Assembly: GCA_016213135.1 (NCBI GenBank)
Contig: JACRBQ010000035.1
Coordinates: 1 to 64,000 of the forward strand
Direction of reading: 5' to 3'
Source of the DNA: Chloroflexota bacterium
GTDB taxonomy: Bacteria > Chloroflexota > Anaerolineae > Anaerolineales > VGOW01
Length of the DNA: 64,000 nucleotides
Below, one piece after another: positions 17,831 through 27,877 of this stretch (position 1 is the first letter of the stretch; each line of letters starts with the position of its first letter). The translations under genes were made by a program, and so were the position numbers. The notes below the pieces were generated by a model. It was not told the DNA's origin. It saw only the letters and a program-made list of their open reading frames with translations, and did no database searches.

Positions 17831-17876
17831 GACTCGCGCTTTGTTCTTCGGTGAACTCAGCGCGAGTCTTTTCTTT
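17831..17876 (+). terminator. Rho-independent terminator closing the DGR cassette
   Basis: GACTCGCGCT...AGCGCGAGTC followed by ttttcttt. Confidence 0.85.
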
Positions 17877-18017
17877 CGACTCGGGGTTGTTGTGAAGTCG
17901 CTGCCCACGGATTACGGGAACCGCTTCGCGTTGAGCGGATGAGGCGCGACGGAATCCGTTCAATCCGTTCCGAATAATCCGTTGACAGCTTTTCCTGTGG
18001 TAAAATCTCAACAGCCG

Positions 18018-18105
18018 GGAGGGATGGCTGAGTGGTTTAAAGCGACGGTCTTGAAAACCGTTGTGGGGCCTGTCCTCACCGGGGGTTCGAATCCCTCTCC
18101 CTCCG
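18018..18105 (+). tRNA. tRNA-Ser (anticodon TGA)
   Basis: ggagggatggctgagtgg...cttgaaa...ggttcgaatccctctccctccg; acceptor GGAGGGA/TCCCTCC, long variable arm. Confidence 0.97.
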
Positions 18106-18161
18106 CTGTAAAGACGCCGCAGGCAAGATATTGTCTGCAACGCCTCTACTGGAAGAACCTG

Positions 18162-18255
18162 GGGAGGTGCCGGAGTACGGCTGATCGGGAGCGCCTGCTA
18201 AGTGCTTGTACGGGCTTTTAAACCTGTACCGAGGGTTCAAATCCCTCCCTCCCCG
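18162..18255 (+). tRNA. tRNA-Ser (anticodon GCT)
   Basis: Acceptor GGGGAGG/CCTCCCC, cctgctaag anticodon loop, long variable arm, ggttcaaatcc T-loop. Confidence 0.95.
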
Positions 18256-18290
18256 CCACCACGCTCATAAGGGCGACGTTCGCGTCGCCT

Positions 18291-19427
18291 TTATGCTTTA
18301 ACCGGCAGGTAGCGCGCGATCTCCTCGGCAATCTCCATGGCGGCCGTGGGGCGGGCCAACCGCCGCGCGTTGGCCGCCGCCTGGGCCAACGCCTCCGGGC
18401 CGCCGCCGATAAGCTGCCGCACGGCACTGGCTACCTTTTCCGGTCCCGGCGCCCACAGCCCCGCGCCGTTCTCCACCACAAACCGCACGTTGCCTTCCTC
18501 TTGCCCCGGCAGCGCGCCGCTGAGCACGATGGGCAGCCCGGCGTTGATGGCCTCGATGACCGACGACGGCCCGGCTTTGGTCACAAAGAGATCGGCCGCG
18601 CGCATGAGGTCGGGCATGTTGGCGGCGAAGCCGTAAATGTGCGCCGGGATTTCCCACTGCACGGCGCTGAGTCGCGCGCGCAGCGCTTCGTTGCGCCCAG
18701 CCACGACCGCCAGTTGCAGCGGGTGCCAGCCGTTGGCCGTGGCGGCAATGCCCCGGGCGATCTCGAAAAGCGGCCCCATGCCCTCGCCGCCGCCCACCAC
18801 CAGCACGGCCACGGCCTCGGGCTGCCAGCCCAGTTGGGCGCGCAAGGCCAACTTGTCGCCGGCGGGCGCGCTGAACTTTTGCGAAACGGGCAGGCCGATC
18901 ACCTTCAACTTGTCCAACGGCACTTTGAACCGCAGCGCCCGCTGGCAAGCGCCCTCCGTGGGCACAATGATGCGATCCACTTTGGGGTAAAACCAGAACG
19001 CGTGCGCCGACACCAGATCGGTGACCACGGTGATCACCGGCGGGCGGCTTCGGCCCAGCGCCCGCACGGCGGGCATGGTGAGCAGGGGGTGCACGCTGAC
19101 GTACAAATCCGCGGGGTGGTCGCGCAGCATTTTGCGGAAGGCCGAACGGGTGTAGGGGTACACAGCCCCCACCAGCGCCCGCATGCGCCGCGCCCCGTCG
19201 CTCACCCGGAAGCCCGGCCCCCACAGCCGCGAGCCACGGGCGATGATGGTGGGATACCACGCCGGGAAGCGATTGAACGGATAGGGAGTGTAGGCCTTGA
19301 AGACGTCGACCAGTTCCACTTGCAGCGCCTCGCCGTACTTCATGCTCAGCGCCTCTTGAATGGCCTCTGCTGACGCGCGATGCCCGCCGCCGGTATCGGA
19401 CATGAGGATGACGATGTGTTGAATCAT
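18291..19427 (-). CDS. MGDG-synthase/UgtP-like glycosyltransferase
   Basis: IVILMSDTGGGHRASAEAIQEAL; VTKAGPSSVIEAINAGLPIVLSGALPGQEEGN. Confidence 0.9.
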   Translation of the reverse strand: MIQHIVILMSDTGGGHRASAEAIQEALSMKYGEALQVELVDVFKAYTPYPFNRFPAWYPTIIARGSRLWGPGFRVSDGARRMRALVGAVYPYTRSAFRKMLRDHPADLYVSVHPLLTMPAVRALGRSRPPVITVVTDLVSAHAFWFYPKVDRIIVPTEGACQRALRFKVPLDKLKVIGLPVSQKFSAPAGDKLALRAQLGWQPEAVAVLVVGGGEGMGPLFEIARGIAATANGWHPLQLAVVAGRNEALRARLSAVQWEIPAHIYGFAANMPDLMRAADLFVTKAGPSSVIEAINAGLPIVLSGALPGQEEGNVRFVVENGAGLWAPGPEKVASAVRQLIGGGPEALAQAAANARRLARPTAAMEIAEEIARYLPVKA

Positions 19428-19431
19428 AGAG

Positions 19432-19632
19432 CTAGGGGGACGCGGGAGCAGGGGGGAGCTTGGCTTTGAGTCGCTTTTCCAAATCGCGGCGCGAGAGCAG
19501 CACGTAGCGCCCGCAGGTGTCGCACTTGAGGCCGATGTCGGCCCCCAGCCGCACCACCGTCCATTCGTATCCGCCGCAAGCGTGCGGTTTGCGCAATCTC
19601 ACGCGGTCGTTCAGGGCCAGTTCCAACGGCAT
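19432..19632 (-). CDS. DUF951 family protein
   Basis: [48 protein letters not shown]. Confidence 0.88.
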   Translation of the reverse strand: MPLELALNDRVRLRKPHACGGYEWTVVRLGADIGLKCDTCGRYVLLSRRDLEKRLKAKLPPAPASP

Positions 19633-19711
19633 AGGAGCGATTATAGCAGAGGGCGGGGTGATATAATCTCTTCGCGAAATAGCCCGATTGACAAGGACAA
19701 GTGCCCCGACG

Positions 19712-20698
19712 ATGAATCTCCCCCTTTTCGAAGAGCCGAAGCAAATTCGCGGCCATTACGCTCCGGATACTAATCTGGTTTTGCATTGTGGCGACGCCCA
19801 GGATTTCCTGGCTACGATCCCTGATGATTCGGTGAGCCTCGTTGTTACCTCTCCGCCTTACAACATGGGCAAAGACTACGAAGACCGCGTGTCTATCGAA
19901 GCCTATCTCGAAACGCAGACGCAAATCATCGAGCAACTCTACAGAGTGCTTCGCCCGGACGGGAGCATTTGTTGGCAGGTTGGGAATTTTGTCGAGAAGG
20001 GCGAAGTGTATCCGCTCGATATCTATTACTACGGCATCTTCAAGAAGCTGGGGATGTTTCTCCGTAACCGAATAGTCTGGCATTTCGGGCACGGGCTGCA
20101 TGCCTCCAAACGCTTCTCGGGCCGATATGAGACCGTGCTCTGGTTCACAAAAAGCGACGAGTACGTCTTCAATTTGGATCCGGTTCGTGTGCCGTCCAAG
20201 TATCCGGGCAAACGCCACTATAAAGGCCCGAACAAGGGAAGGCCATCTGGAAATCCGAACGGCAAAAACCCTTCAGACATATGGGAAGTGGTAGCCAGGG
20301 ATTGGGAAGATGGGCTGTGGGATATCCCCAACGTGAAATCGAATCACCCGGAGAAGACCTCTCACCCCTGCCAGTTCCCGGTTGAATTGGTGGAGCGGTG
20401 TGTTCTTGCCCTGACGAATGAAGATGATTGGGTCTTGGATCCATACGCCGGCGTAGGCTCAACGTTGATCGCCGCTTCTATGCACAACCGCCGGGCGCTG
20501 GGCAGCGAAAAAGAGTCCGGGTATGTGAAAATTGCTCGTGGCCGGCTTCAGGCGCTGTTTAATGGTACGCTCAACATTCGACCCATAGGCAGACCCGTTT
20601 TTGTCCCCACGGGTCGAGAGAAGGTTTCTCAGATTCCCGATGAGTGGCGAGAGCCTCCACAGAAGAGACTGCTTGAAAAGAAAAGGAAATACGGATGA
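19712..20698 (+). CDS. Type II DNA methyltransferase (N4/N6, TSPPYN class)
   Basis: SLVVTSPPYNMGKDYED; VLDPYAGVGSTLIAASMHNRRALGSE. Confidence 0.92.
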   Translation: MNLPLFEEPKQIRGHYAPDTNLVLHCGDAQDFLATIPDDSVSLVVTSPPYNMGKDYEDRVSIEAYLETQTQIIEQLYRVLRPDGSICWQVGNFVEKGEVYPLDIYYYGIFKKLGMFLRNRIVWHFGHGLHASKRFSGRYETVLWFTKSDEYVFNLDPVRVPSKYPGKRHYKGPNKGRPSGNPNGKNPSDIWEVVARDWEDGLWDIPNVKSNHPEKTSHPCQFPVELVERCVLALTNEDDWVLDPYAGVGSTLIAASMHNRRALGSEKESGYVKIARGRLQALFNGTLNIRPIGRPVFVPTGREKVSQIPDEWREPPQKRLLEKKRKYG

Positions 20699-21264
20699 TT
20701 ATTGCCGGAGTGTATTCTTTCAACGGTGGGAAGGAAGAAATAGAATCGAAGTTCGGCGTAGAACTTCGAGAAGTAGAGCAGATTATCGCGACGGTAAGAA
20801 GCGGGACTCATAAAACGAAGACCAGTCTCGAAAAAACGAAGGCCGGGAGAATTCTTTATAGCCCAAGCTCATTGAACAAAGCATTCAAGCGAGGATTTGC
20901 GAAGCAGCACTGGCAAAACCACAGAGTGCATTGTGACTATCCAACCCAGTACTACCGCCCCGGTTATAAACCCGTGCGCTCGGCGAAAGGCGCGTACCGC
21001 GAGATGGATTTTGTGAAAAACAGAGTCGGGGTCGAAGTGCAGTTGGGCAAATATGCCTTTATGGTTTACAACGTTTGCGCCAAGATGACCATCTTTCACA
21101 ATATGGACGTGATTGACGTGGGGGTAGAAATTGTGCCGGTAAAAGACTTCGCCGCCGATATGTCATCGGGGGTTTCCTATTTTGAGCAATTTGTGTGGGA
21201 CCTCGAACAGCGAGGGGTCTCTGACATTGATATTCCCGTGCTCATATTGGGCGTGGCCGTTTAA
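20695..21264 (+). CDS. Type II restriction endonuclease, BglII/BstYI-like
   Basis: REMDFVKNRVGVEVQLGKYAFMVYNVCAKMTIFHN; overlaps the methyltransferase stop. Confidence 0.85.
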   Translation: MIIAGVYSFNGGKEEIESKFGVELREVEQIIATVRSGTHKTKTSLEKTKAGRILYSPSSLNKAFKRGFAKQHWQNHRVHCDYPTQYYRPGYKPVRSAKGAYREMDFVKNRVGVEVQLGKYAFMVYNVCAKMTIFHNMDVIDVGVEIVPVKDFAADMSSGVSYFEQFVWDLEQRGVSDIDIPVLILGVAV

Positions 21265-21276
21265 GGATCACTGATC

Positions 21277-21960
21277 ATGGATTTCTACGTCTCCCTCGGC
21301 ATCACCCTCGTCATCGCCATCACCGTCCACGAGTTTTCGCACGCGTTTGTGGCCGACCAGTTGGGCGACGACCTGCCGCGCCGCCAGGGACGAGTGACGC
21401 TGAACCCGCTGGCCCACCTCGACCCCATGGGCTCGCTGCTGTTCATCGTGTCCGGTTTTGGCTGGGGCCGGCCCGTGCTCACCAACCCCTACAACTTCCG
21501 GCGACGGTCCGGCCCCTCGGGGGACAACCCCATCATCGCCGGCATTCTCAACTCCGGTGACCCGGTGCGCACCGGCATGGCCCTCGTGGCCGCCGCCGGG
21601 CCGTTTTCCAATTTTGTTATGGCACTGGTGGCGGCCATCCCAATCAAACTCGGCCTGGTCAACGTCATTTCCTTTAGCGGCAACAGCATCATTCCTTCGC
21701 TATCGTATTTCCTGCTGATATTCATCTCCGTCAACATCGGCCTCATGTTGTTCAACCTCATCCCCATTGCCCCGCTCGACGGGTTTAAGGTGGCGCTGGG
21801 GTTGCTGCCCGACCAATGGGCGGATGCGTTGGCCAGGCTTGAGCAGGTCGGGCCTATCCTGTTGCTGTTGCTCATCGTCGGCGGCCGCTTCGGGTTCGAC
21901 TTCCTTGGTGTGCTCATCGGCCCGGCGCGCGATACGCTCATGCGGTTGATCGTTGGCTGA
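21277..21960 (+). CDS. Site-2 protease family (M50) membrane metalloprotease
   Basis: VHEFSHAFVADQLGDDLPRRQGRVTLNPLAHLDPMGS. Confidence 0.93.
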   Translation: MDFYVSLGITLVIAITVHEFSHAFVADQLGDDLPRRQGRVTLNPLAHLDPMGSLLFIVSGFGWGRPVLTNPYNFRRRSGPSGDNPIIAGILNSGDPVRTGMALVAAAGPFSNFVMALVAAIPIKLGLVNVISFSGNSIIPSLSYFLLIFISVNIGLMLFNLIPIAPLDGFKVALGLLPDQWADALARLEQVGPILLLLLIVGGRFGFDFLGVLIGPARDTLMRLIVG

Positions 21961-22469
21961 TGCCCGGCGCGCGCTATCGTGTTACGCAATTTGCTCGGCT
22001 GTTCACCGGCAGGCTCACACTGCAGGCTCGCGCCGAGGCGCAAACTTGGCTGGCCCCGCCGCTCTTTGAACTCTTTTGCCGGATGACTCCCGCCGAGCAG
22101 TATCATGCTTATGAAGTGAGACAAACGCTTGCGGCGCAACGGCAGGTTGATCCGGATTTGCTCACTGCCGCGCTGCTCCACGATGTGGGAAAGACCCGGA
22201 TGCCATTGGCCGCATGGGAGCGTGCGCTGATCGTGCTGGGCAACCATCTCGCCCCCCAAGCCGCCGATGCGTGGGGGCGCATGGGCGGCAGCCCCTTGTG
22301 GTGGCGGCGTCCCTTCGTGGTGTCGCGGCAGCACCCGGCCTGGGGTGCCGAAATGGTGCGCGTGGCGGGCGGCGCCCCCCGCACAGTGGAATTGATCTTG
22401 CATCATCAAAATAATCACCCGCTTGACCCCATGCTGCAAGCCCTTCAATCCGCCGACAACTCCAACTGA
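21960..22469 (+). CDS. HD-domain protein
   Basis: QVDPDLLTAALLHDVGKTR; start overlaps the previous stop. Confidence 0.8.
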   Translation: MPGARYRVTQFARLFTGRLTLQARAEAQTWLAPPLFELFCRMTPAEQYHAYEVRQTLAAQRQVDPDLLTAALLHDVGKTRMPLAAWERALIVLGNHLAPQAADAWGRMGGSPLWWRRPFVVSRQHPAWGAEMVRVAGGAPRTVELILHHQNNHPLDPMLQALQSADNSN

Positions 22470-22471
22470 TC

Positions 22472-22510
22472 CATTCATCATTCATCATTCATCACTCATC
22501 ATTCATCATT
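22472..22510. repeat. 7-bp array (CATTCAT)n
   Basis: cattcat cattcat cattcat cactcat cattcat catt. Confidence 0.95.
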
Positions 22511-22517
22511 TTTTATC

Positions 22518-23486
22518 ATGCCTCTTCAAATCACTATCATCGGACTCGGACGCATCGGCGCAAGCATTGGGCTGGCCCTTAGGCAACGCGCCCCCGGGCA
22601 GTTCACGGTGATCGGCCACGACCGCGCCCCGGAAGCGAGCAAGCGCGCGCAGGCCGCGGGCGCGGTGGACAAGGCCGAATGGAACCTGCCGAATGCCATT
22701 GAACATGCGGCCATCATCGTGCTCGGCGTGCCGCTGTCGGCGTTGCGGCAAACGATGATCGACATTGCCCCGATGGTCCCGGCGGGATGCGTGGTCACGG
22801 ATACTGCGCCGCTCAAAACGCCCGCCTCGGAGTGGGCGCGCGAGCTGCTGCCGGCGGCGGTTCATTACGTGGGCGGCAGCCCCATCCTCAACCCAGCCTA
22901 CTTGCACGAGGCCGGCGACACGCCCCGCGCCGACCTGTTCGCGGGCGGCCTGTGGGCGCTGATCAGCGATGCGGCCACGGGCGAGTCGGCGCTCACCGCC
23001 GTCGGGGGGATGGCTCGGCGCGTGGGCGCGGAACCGTTTTACATTGAACCCGGTGAGTTCGACGAATTGATGGCCGGGCTGTCCACCGTGCCGACGCTGC
23101 TGGCTGCGGCGTTGATGCGGGCCGTGGGCAATGCGGAAGGGTGGAAGGATGGCCGCAAACTGGCCGACCGGGCCTTTGCCACCGGCACTACACCCATCGG
23201 GGTCGTGCGGCCCGACGCGGCCATGGCTGCCGCGCTGTCGAATTCGGCCAATACGCTGCGCTCGCTGGATGCGGTGCTGGCGCAGTTGCAGTCAATCCGC
23301 AAGGCAGTGGCCGAGGGCGACGCGGCCTCGCTGGAGGCGGCGCTGGCGGAGGCTGTGCTGCTGCGCGACGAGTGGCTCACCCAGCGGCGCCTTGGCAACT
23401 GGGCTGCCGAAGAGTCGCCCAAAGTGGATATGCCGTCGGCGGGGCAACTCATGCGGCAGATGATCGGGTTTGGCGGCAAGAAGTAG
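22518..23486 (+). CDS. tyrA: Prephenate/arogenate dehydrogenase
   Basis: ITIIGLGRIGASIGLALRQR; VVTDTAPLKTPASEWA; HYVGGSPI. Confidence 0.85.
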   Translation: MPLQITIIGLGRIGASIGLALRQRAPGQFTVIGHDRAPEASKRAQAAGAVDKAEWNLPNAIEHAAIIVLGVPLSALRQTMIDIAPMVPAGCVVTDTAPLKTPASEWARELLPAAVHYVGGSPILNPAYLHEAGDTPRADLFAGGLWALISDAATGESALTAVGGMARRVGAEPFYIEPGEFDELMAGLSTVPTLLAAALMRAVGNAEGWKDGRKLADRAFATGTTPIGVVRPDAAMAAALSNSANTLRSLDAVLAQLQSIRKAVAEGDAASLEAALAEAVLLRDEWLTQRRLGNWAAEESPKVDMPSAGQLMRQMIGFGGKK

Positions 23487-23508
23487 GATTTGGCGTTTGG
23501 GGTGTCCA

Positions 23509-23757
23509 ATGCCCTTTTGCTACATTCTCGAATGCGCCGATGGCACGCTTTACACCGGCTGGACCACCGACCTCGACCGGCGGCTGAAGGCGCACAACGC
23601 GGGGCGCGGGGCCGCGTACACTCGGCTGCGCCGCCCGGTGCGGCTGGTGTATTCCGAAAGCCTGCCCGACCGCTCCGCCGCGCAGAAGAGGGAACTGGCG
23701 ATCAAGCGATGGCCGCGAGAGAAGAAGATTGCGTTGGTTCGGGACAACGAGCAATGA
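23509..23757 (+). CDS. GIY-YIG nuclease family protein
   Basis: CYILECADGTLYTGWTTDLDRRLKAHNAGRGAAYTRLRRPVRLVYSE. Confidence 0.93.
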   Translation: MPFCYILECADGTLYTGWTTDLDRRLKAHNAGRGAAYTRLRRPVRLVYSESLPDRSAAQKRELAIKRWPREKKIALVRDNEQ

Positions 23758-23826
23758 ACAATGAACAATGAGATAATGAACAAGGCAAAACAAAACTCAA
23801 AATTCAAAACTAAAAATTCAAAATTC
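23752..23826. repeat. Degenerate 7-bp array (CAATGAA then AAATTCA)
   Basis: caatgaa caatgaa caatgag ... aaactca aaattca aaactaa aaattca aaattca. Confidence 0.85.
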
Positions 23827-23840
23827 AAACGGAGCATCGT

Positions 23841-25049
<1,209 letters not shown>

Positions 25050-25064
25050 ATACACCGCTGAGAA

Positions 25065-25122
25065 CACAGAGAACACGGAGAGAAAGAGACAAAGATTCTC
25101 AGTGCTCTCCGTGTTCTCTGTG
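25065..25122. repeat. 17-bp perfect inverted repeat between genes (possible terminator/dispersed palindrome)
   Basis: CACAGAGAACACGGAGA ... TCTCCGTGTTCTCTGTG. Confidence 0.9.
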
Positions 25123-25140
25123 GTAAATCTGGAACAGACT

Positions 25141-25713
25141 ATGCTTGACTTTGCTTCCGTACGGAACAAACAAATGACGATAGCCCAACTGGCCTCCACG
25201 CTCACCCCTGCCGACCTGCCGGGGCTGACGGATGAGATGATCGATACCATGCTCGGCCTCATTGCCGGCTGCACCGACGCGGACGTGGCCTTTGTGCCCG
25301 ATGACCCCGAGGCGCACGACGCCTTTGCCGACGACCCCAGCGAAGGGAGCCTGGCCTGGACGTTGGGGCACGTCATCGTGCACACCACTGCCTCGGCGGA
25401 GGAGAGCGCGGCGTTGGCCGCCGAACTGGCCCGGGGCGTGGCCCACCATGGCCGCTCGCGCAGCGAAGTGCCGTGGCAAACGGTGACAAGTATTGAACAG
25501 TGCCGCGAACGGCTGGAGGAGAGTCGCCGCATGCGGCACGCCAGCCTGCAAATGTGGCCGGGCGCGCCGCGCCTCGACAATACCTATCAGCCCTCCGAAA
25601 ACATCGAGCCGATCAACGCCGTCAATCGCTTCATTCGCGGCCTGTCGCACGACGACGGCCACCTGGCCCAAATTGCGGAGATTGTGCGTCAGGCCAAAGC
25701 CGTGCGGGCGTGA
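25141..25713 (+). CDS. DinB-like family protein
   Basis: [26 protein letters not shown]...[36 protein letters not shown]. Confidence 0.75.
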   Translation: MLDFASVRNKQMTIAQLASTLTPADLPGLTDEMIDTMLGLIAGCTDADVAFVPDDPEAHDAFADDPSEGSLAWTLGHVIVHTTASAEESAALAAELARGVAHHGRSRSEVPWQTVTSIEQCRERLEESRRMRHASLQMWPGAPRLDNTYQPSENIEPINAVNRFIRGLSHDDGHLAQIAEIVRQAKAVRA

Positions 25714-25748
25714 GGGGACGACCTTTGTGGTAATAACCTCCTAACTTG

Positions 25749-26588
25749 ATGGCTGAAACCGCCCCAGCCCGGCCCTTTCTCAAATGGGCGGGCGGCAAAA
25801 GCCGCCTGCTCAGCCAGCTTGAACCGCTGTTCCCCAAAACCTTCACCGGCTACCACGAGCCGTTTGTGGGCAGCGGCGCGGTGTACTTTCGCCTGCGCGC
25901 CCTGCGCCCCGGCCTCCGCCGCGTCCGGCTCACCGACTCCAATGAAGAACTGATCAACTGCTACAGCGCCCTGCGCGACTCGGCCGAGGCCGTCATCCGG
26001 CTGCTGGCGCGCCACAAGCAGCAGCACTCGCGCGACCACTACTATGCCGTGCGCGCCCAACCGCCGGACGGGTTGGACAGCGCCGCCCGCGCCGCCCGAT
26101 TTATCTACCTCAACAAAACCTGTTACAACGGCCTCTACCGTGTGAACCAGAGCGGCCAGTTCAACGTGCCCATGGGCCGGTACGTGAACCCGACCATTTT
26201 TGACGCCGGCGAACTGCGGCAAGCAAGCGCCGCGTTGCAAAACGTGGCGCTGAACGTAGCCGACTTTTGGGGCGTGACCCGCCTCGCCCGGCGCAGCGAC
26301 TTTGTGTACTTCGACCCGCCCTACCACCCCCTCTCGCCCACGGCCAACTTCACCAGTTACACCGCCGCCGCTTTTGGCGAGCCGCACCAGCGCCAACTGG
26401 CCGACGTGTATCGCGCGCTGGATCGCAAAGGCTGCCGGGTGATGCTCAGCAACTCGTGGACGCCGTTTGTGTTGCAGTTGTACAAAGGCTACGAGCGGAT
26501 CGAAGTGAAAGCGGCGCGGGCCATCAATTCCAAATCGGCCCGGCGCGGCAAGGTGAGCGAAGTGGTGGTGTTGAACTACAGGCCGTGA
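25749..26588 (+). CDS. D12-class (Dam/DpnM-like) DNA adenine methylase, orphan
   Basis: PFLKWAGGKSRLLSQLEPLFP; EPFVGSGAVYF; VYFDPPYHPLS. Confidence 0.93.
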   Translation: MAETAPARPFLKWAGGKSRLLSQLEPLFPKTFTGYHEPFVGSGAVYFRLRALRPGLRRVRLTDSNEELINCYSALRDSAEAVIRLLARHKQQHSRDHYYAVRAQPPDGLDSAARAARFIYLNKTCYNGLYRVNQSGQFNVPMGRYVNPTIFDAGELRQASAALQNVALNVADFWGVTRLARRSDFVYFDPPYHPLSPTANFTSYTAAAFGEPHQRQLADVYRALDRKGCRVMLSNSWTPFVLQLYKGYERIEVKAARAINSKSARRGKVSEVVVLNYRP

Positions 26589-27088
26589 GCGGGCCGCCCC
26601 CCGCTGTTGTCGAAATACTGGACGGGGCCTTGCCAGTTGTCCTCTTTGAAAAACGTCTCCGAAAAATTCCCGCCGGTGTAATCGCGGATGGCTGCCCGCC
26701 AGAACGCGTGCGCCGCCACATTCGTGTCCAACTCCTGCACCTCCCACTTGCCGGGCAGCGCATCGAACACCGCAAACGCCGCTGCCCGCCCAACACCCTG
26801 CCGCCGGTAGCGGCGCATCACAAAAAACTCGGCGATGGATCGCTCGTTGCCCGGCAGAAACGTGTGGGCATTCACCAGCACAAACCCCGCCGGCTTGCCA
26901 TCCACCCGCACGAGGAAAGGATGGTGGCCCGCCTCCGTCCAATACAAATCCAAATACGGATAGCCGAACAGTCCCTGCTCGTCGAGGTCCAGCTTCTCGA
27001 TCTCGGTGAAGTCGTAAATGTACAACTCGATCATTCGTTGGAGGATCGGCTTCTCATCGGATGCGGCGGGCAGCACGGATAGTTTCAT
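26576..27088 (-). CDS. GNAT family N-acetyltransferase
   Basis: FFVMRRYRRQGVGRAAAFAVFDALPGKWEVQELDTNVAAHAFWRAAI. Confidence 0.85.
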   Translation of the reverse strand: MKLSVLPAASDEKPILQRMIELYIYDFTEIEKLDLDEQGLFGYPYLDLYWTEAGHHPFLVRVDGKPAGFVLVNAHTFLPGNERSIAEFFVMRRYRRQGVGRAAAFAVFDALPGKWEVQELDTNVAAHAFWRAAIRDYTGGNFSETFFKEDNWQGPVQYFDNSGGRPAHGL

Positions 27089-27193
27089 CGGGCACGTGGT
27101 GGGGTGGTGGGGGCGTTGAGCCACGGACACATGCGCCCATCGTAGCCGGGGCGGCCATTTCCCGCAACCCGGCCTTCGTGGTACATTACCCGC

Positions 27194-27877
27194 ATGTCCG
27201 GTGAACTCATCTTTCTGGTGGACGACGAAGCCAACATCATCGAATTGGCCCGGCTTTATTTGGAGCGCGAAGGTTTCCGCGTGGCCTCCGCCGGCGACGG
27301 CGGGCAGGCGCTGGAGGCCATCCGCAAAGAAAGCCCGGCGCTGGTGGTGCTCGATTTGATGCTGCCCGGAGTGGACGGCTACGAAGTGTGCCGCCGCCTG
27401 CGCGCCGAGTCCGAAGTGCCCATCATCATGCTCACCGCCCGCGACGACGACATCGACAAAGTGGTAGGCCTCGAACTGGGCGCGGACGACTACATGACCA
27501 AACCGTTCAACCCGCGCGAACTGGTGGCCCGGGTGAAGGCCATTCTGCGCCGCAGCGAACGGACGGCCAAAGCCGCCGGGACGCGCGGCCCCATCCACCT
27601 CGGCAGCTTTACCATTGACGAGGCCCGCCACGAAGTGACCGCCAACGGCCGGCCGCTGAACCTGCGGGCCAAGGAGTTCGATTTGCTGCTCACACTGGTG
27701 GAGCATCGCGGCATAGTGCTCAGCCGCGAGCAATTGCTCAGCCTGGTGTGGGGCTTTGATTTCTACGGGCAAACGCGCACCGTGGATGTGCACGTGGCCC
27801 ACCTGCGCAAGCGGCTCGTCGGGAGCAGCATCAGCATCGAAACCGTTACCGGCGTGGGTTACAAGTTGGTGGGATAG
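27194..27877 (+). CDS. OmpR/PhoB-family response regulator
   Basis: LVDDEANIIELARLYL; VLDLMLPGVDGYEVCRRLR; MLTARDD; DDYMTKPFNPRELVARVKAILRR. Confidence 0.96.
   Translation: MSGELIFLVDDEANIIELARLYLEREGFRVASAGDGGQALEAIRKESPALVVLDLMLPGVDGYEVCRRLRAESEVPIIMLTARDDDIDKVVGLELGADDYMTKPFNPRELVARVKAILRRSERTAKAAGTRGPIHLGSFTIDEARHEVTANGRPLNLRAKEFDLLLTLVEHRGIVLSREQLLSLVWGFDFYGQTRTVDVHVAHLRKRLVGSSISIETVTGVGYKLVG

Noticed and set aside
17593-17832. ORF across the template repeat ([21 protein letters not shown]...)
   Set aside because: Reads as protein only because the TR mirrors the coding VR; interpreted as non-coding template RNA.
18018-18255. Attachment-site duplication at the tRNA-Ser genes
   Set aside because: No repeated tRNA 3' end or integrase found in the window.
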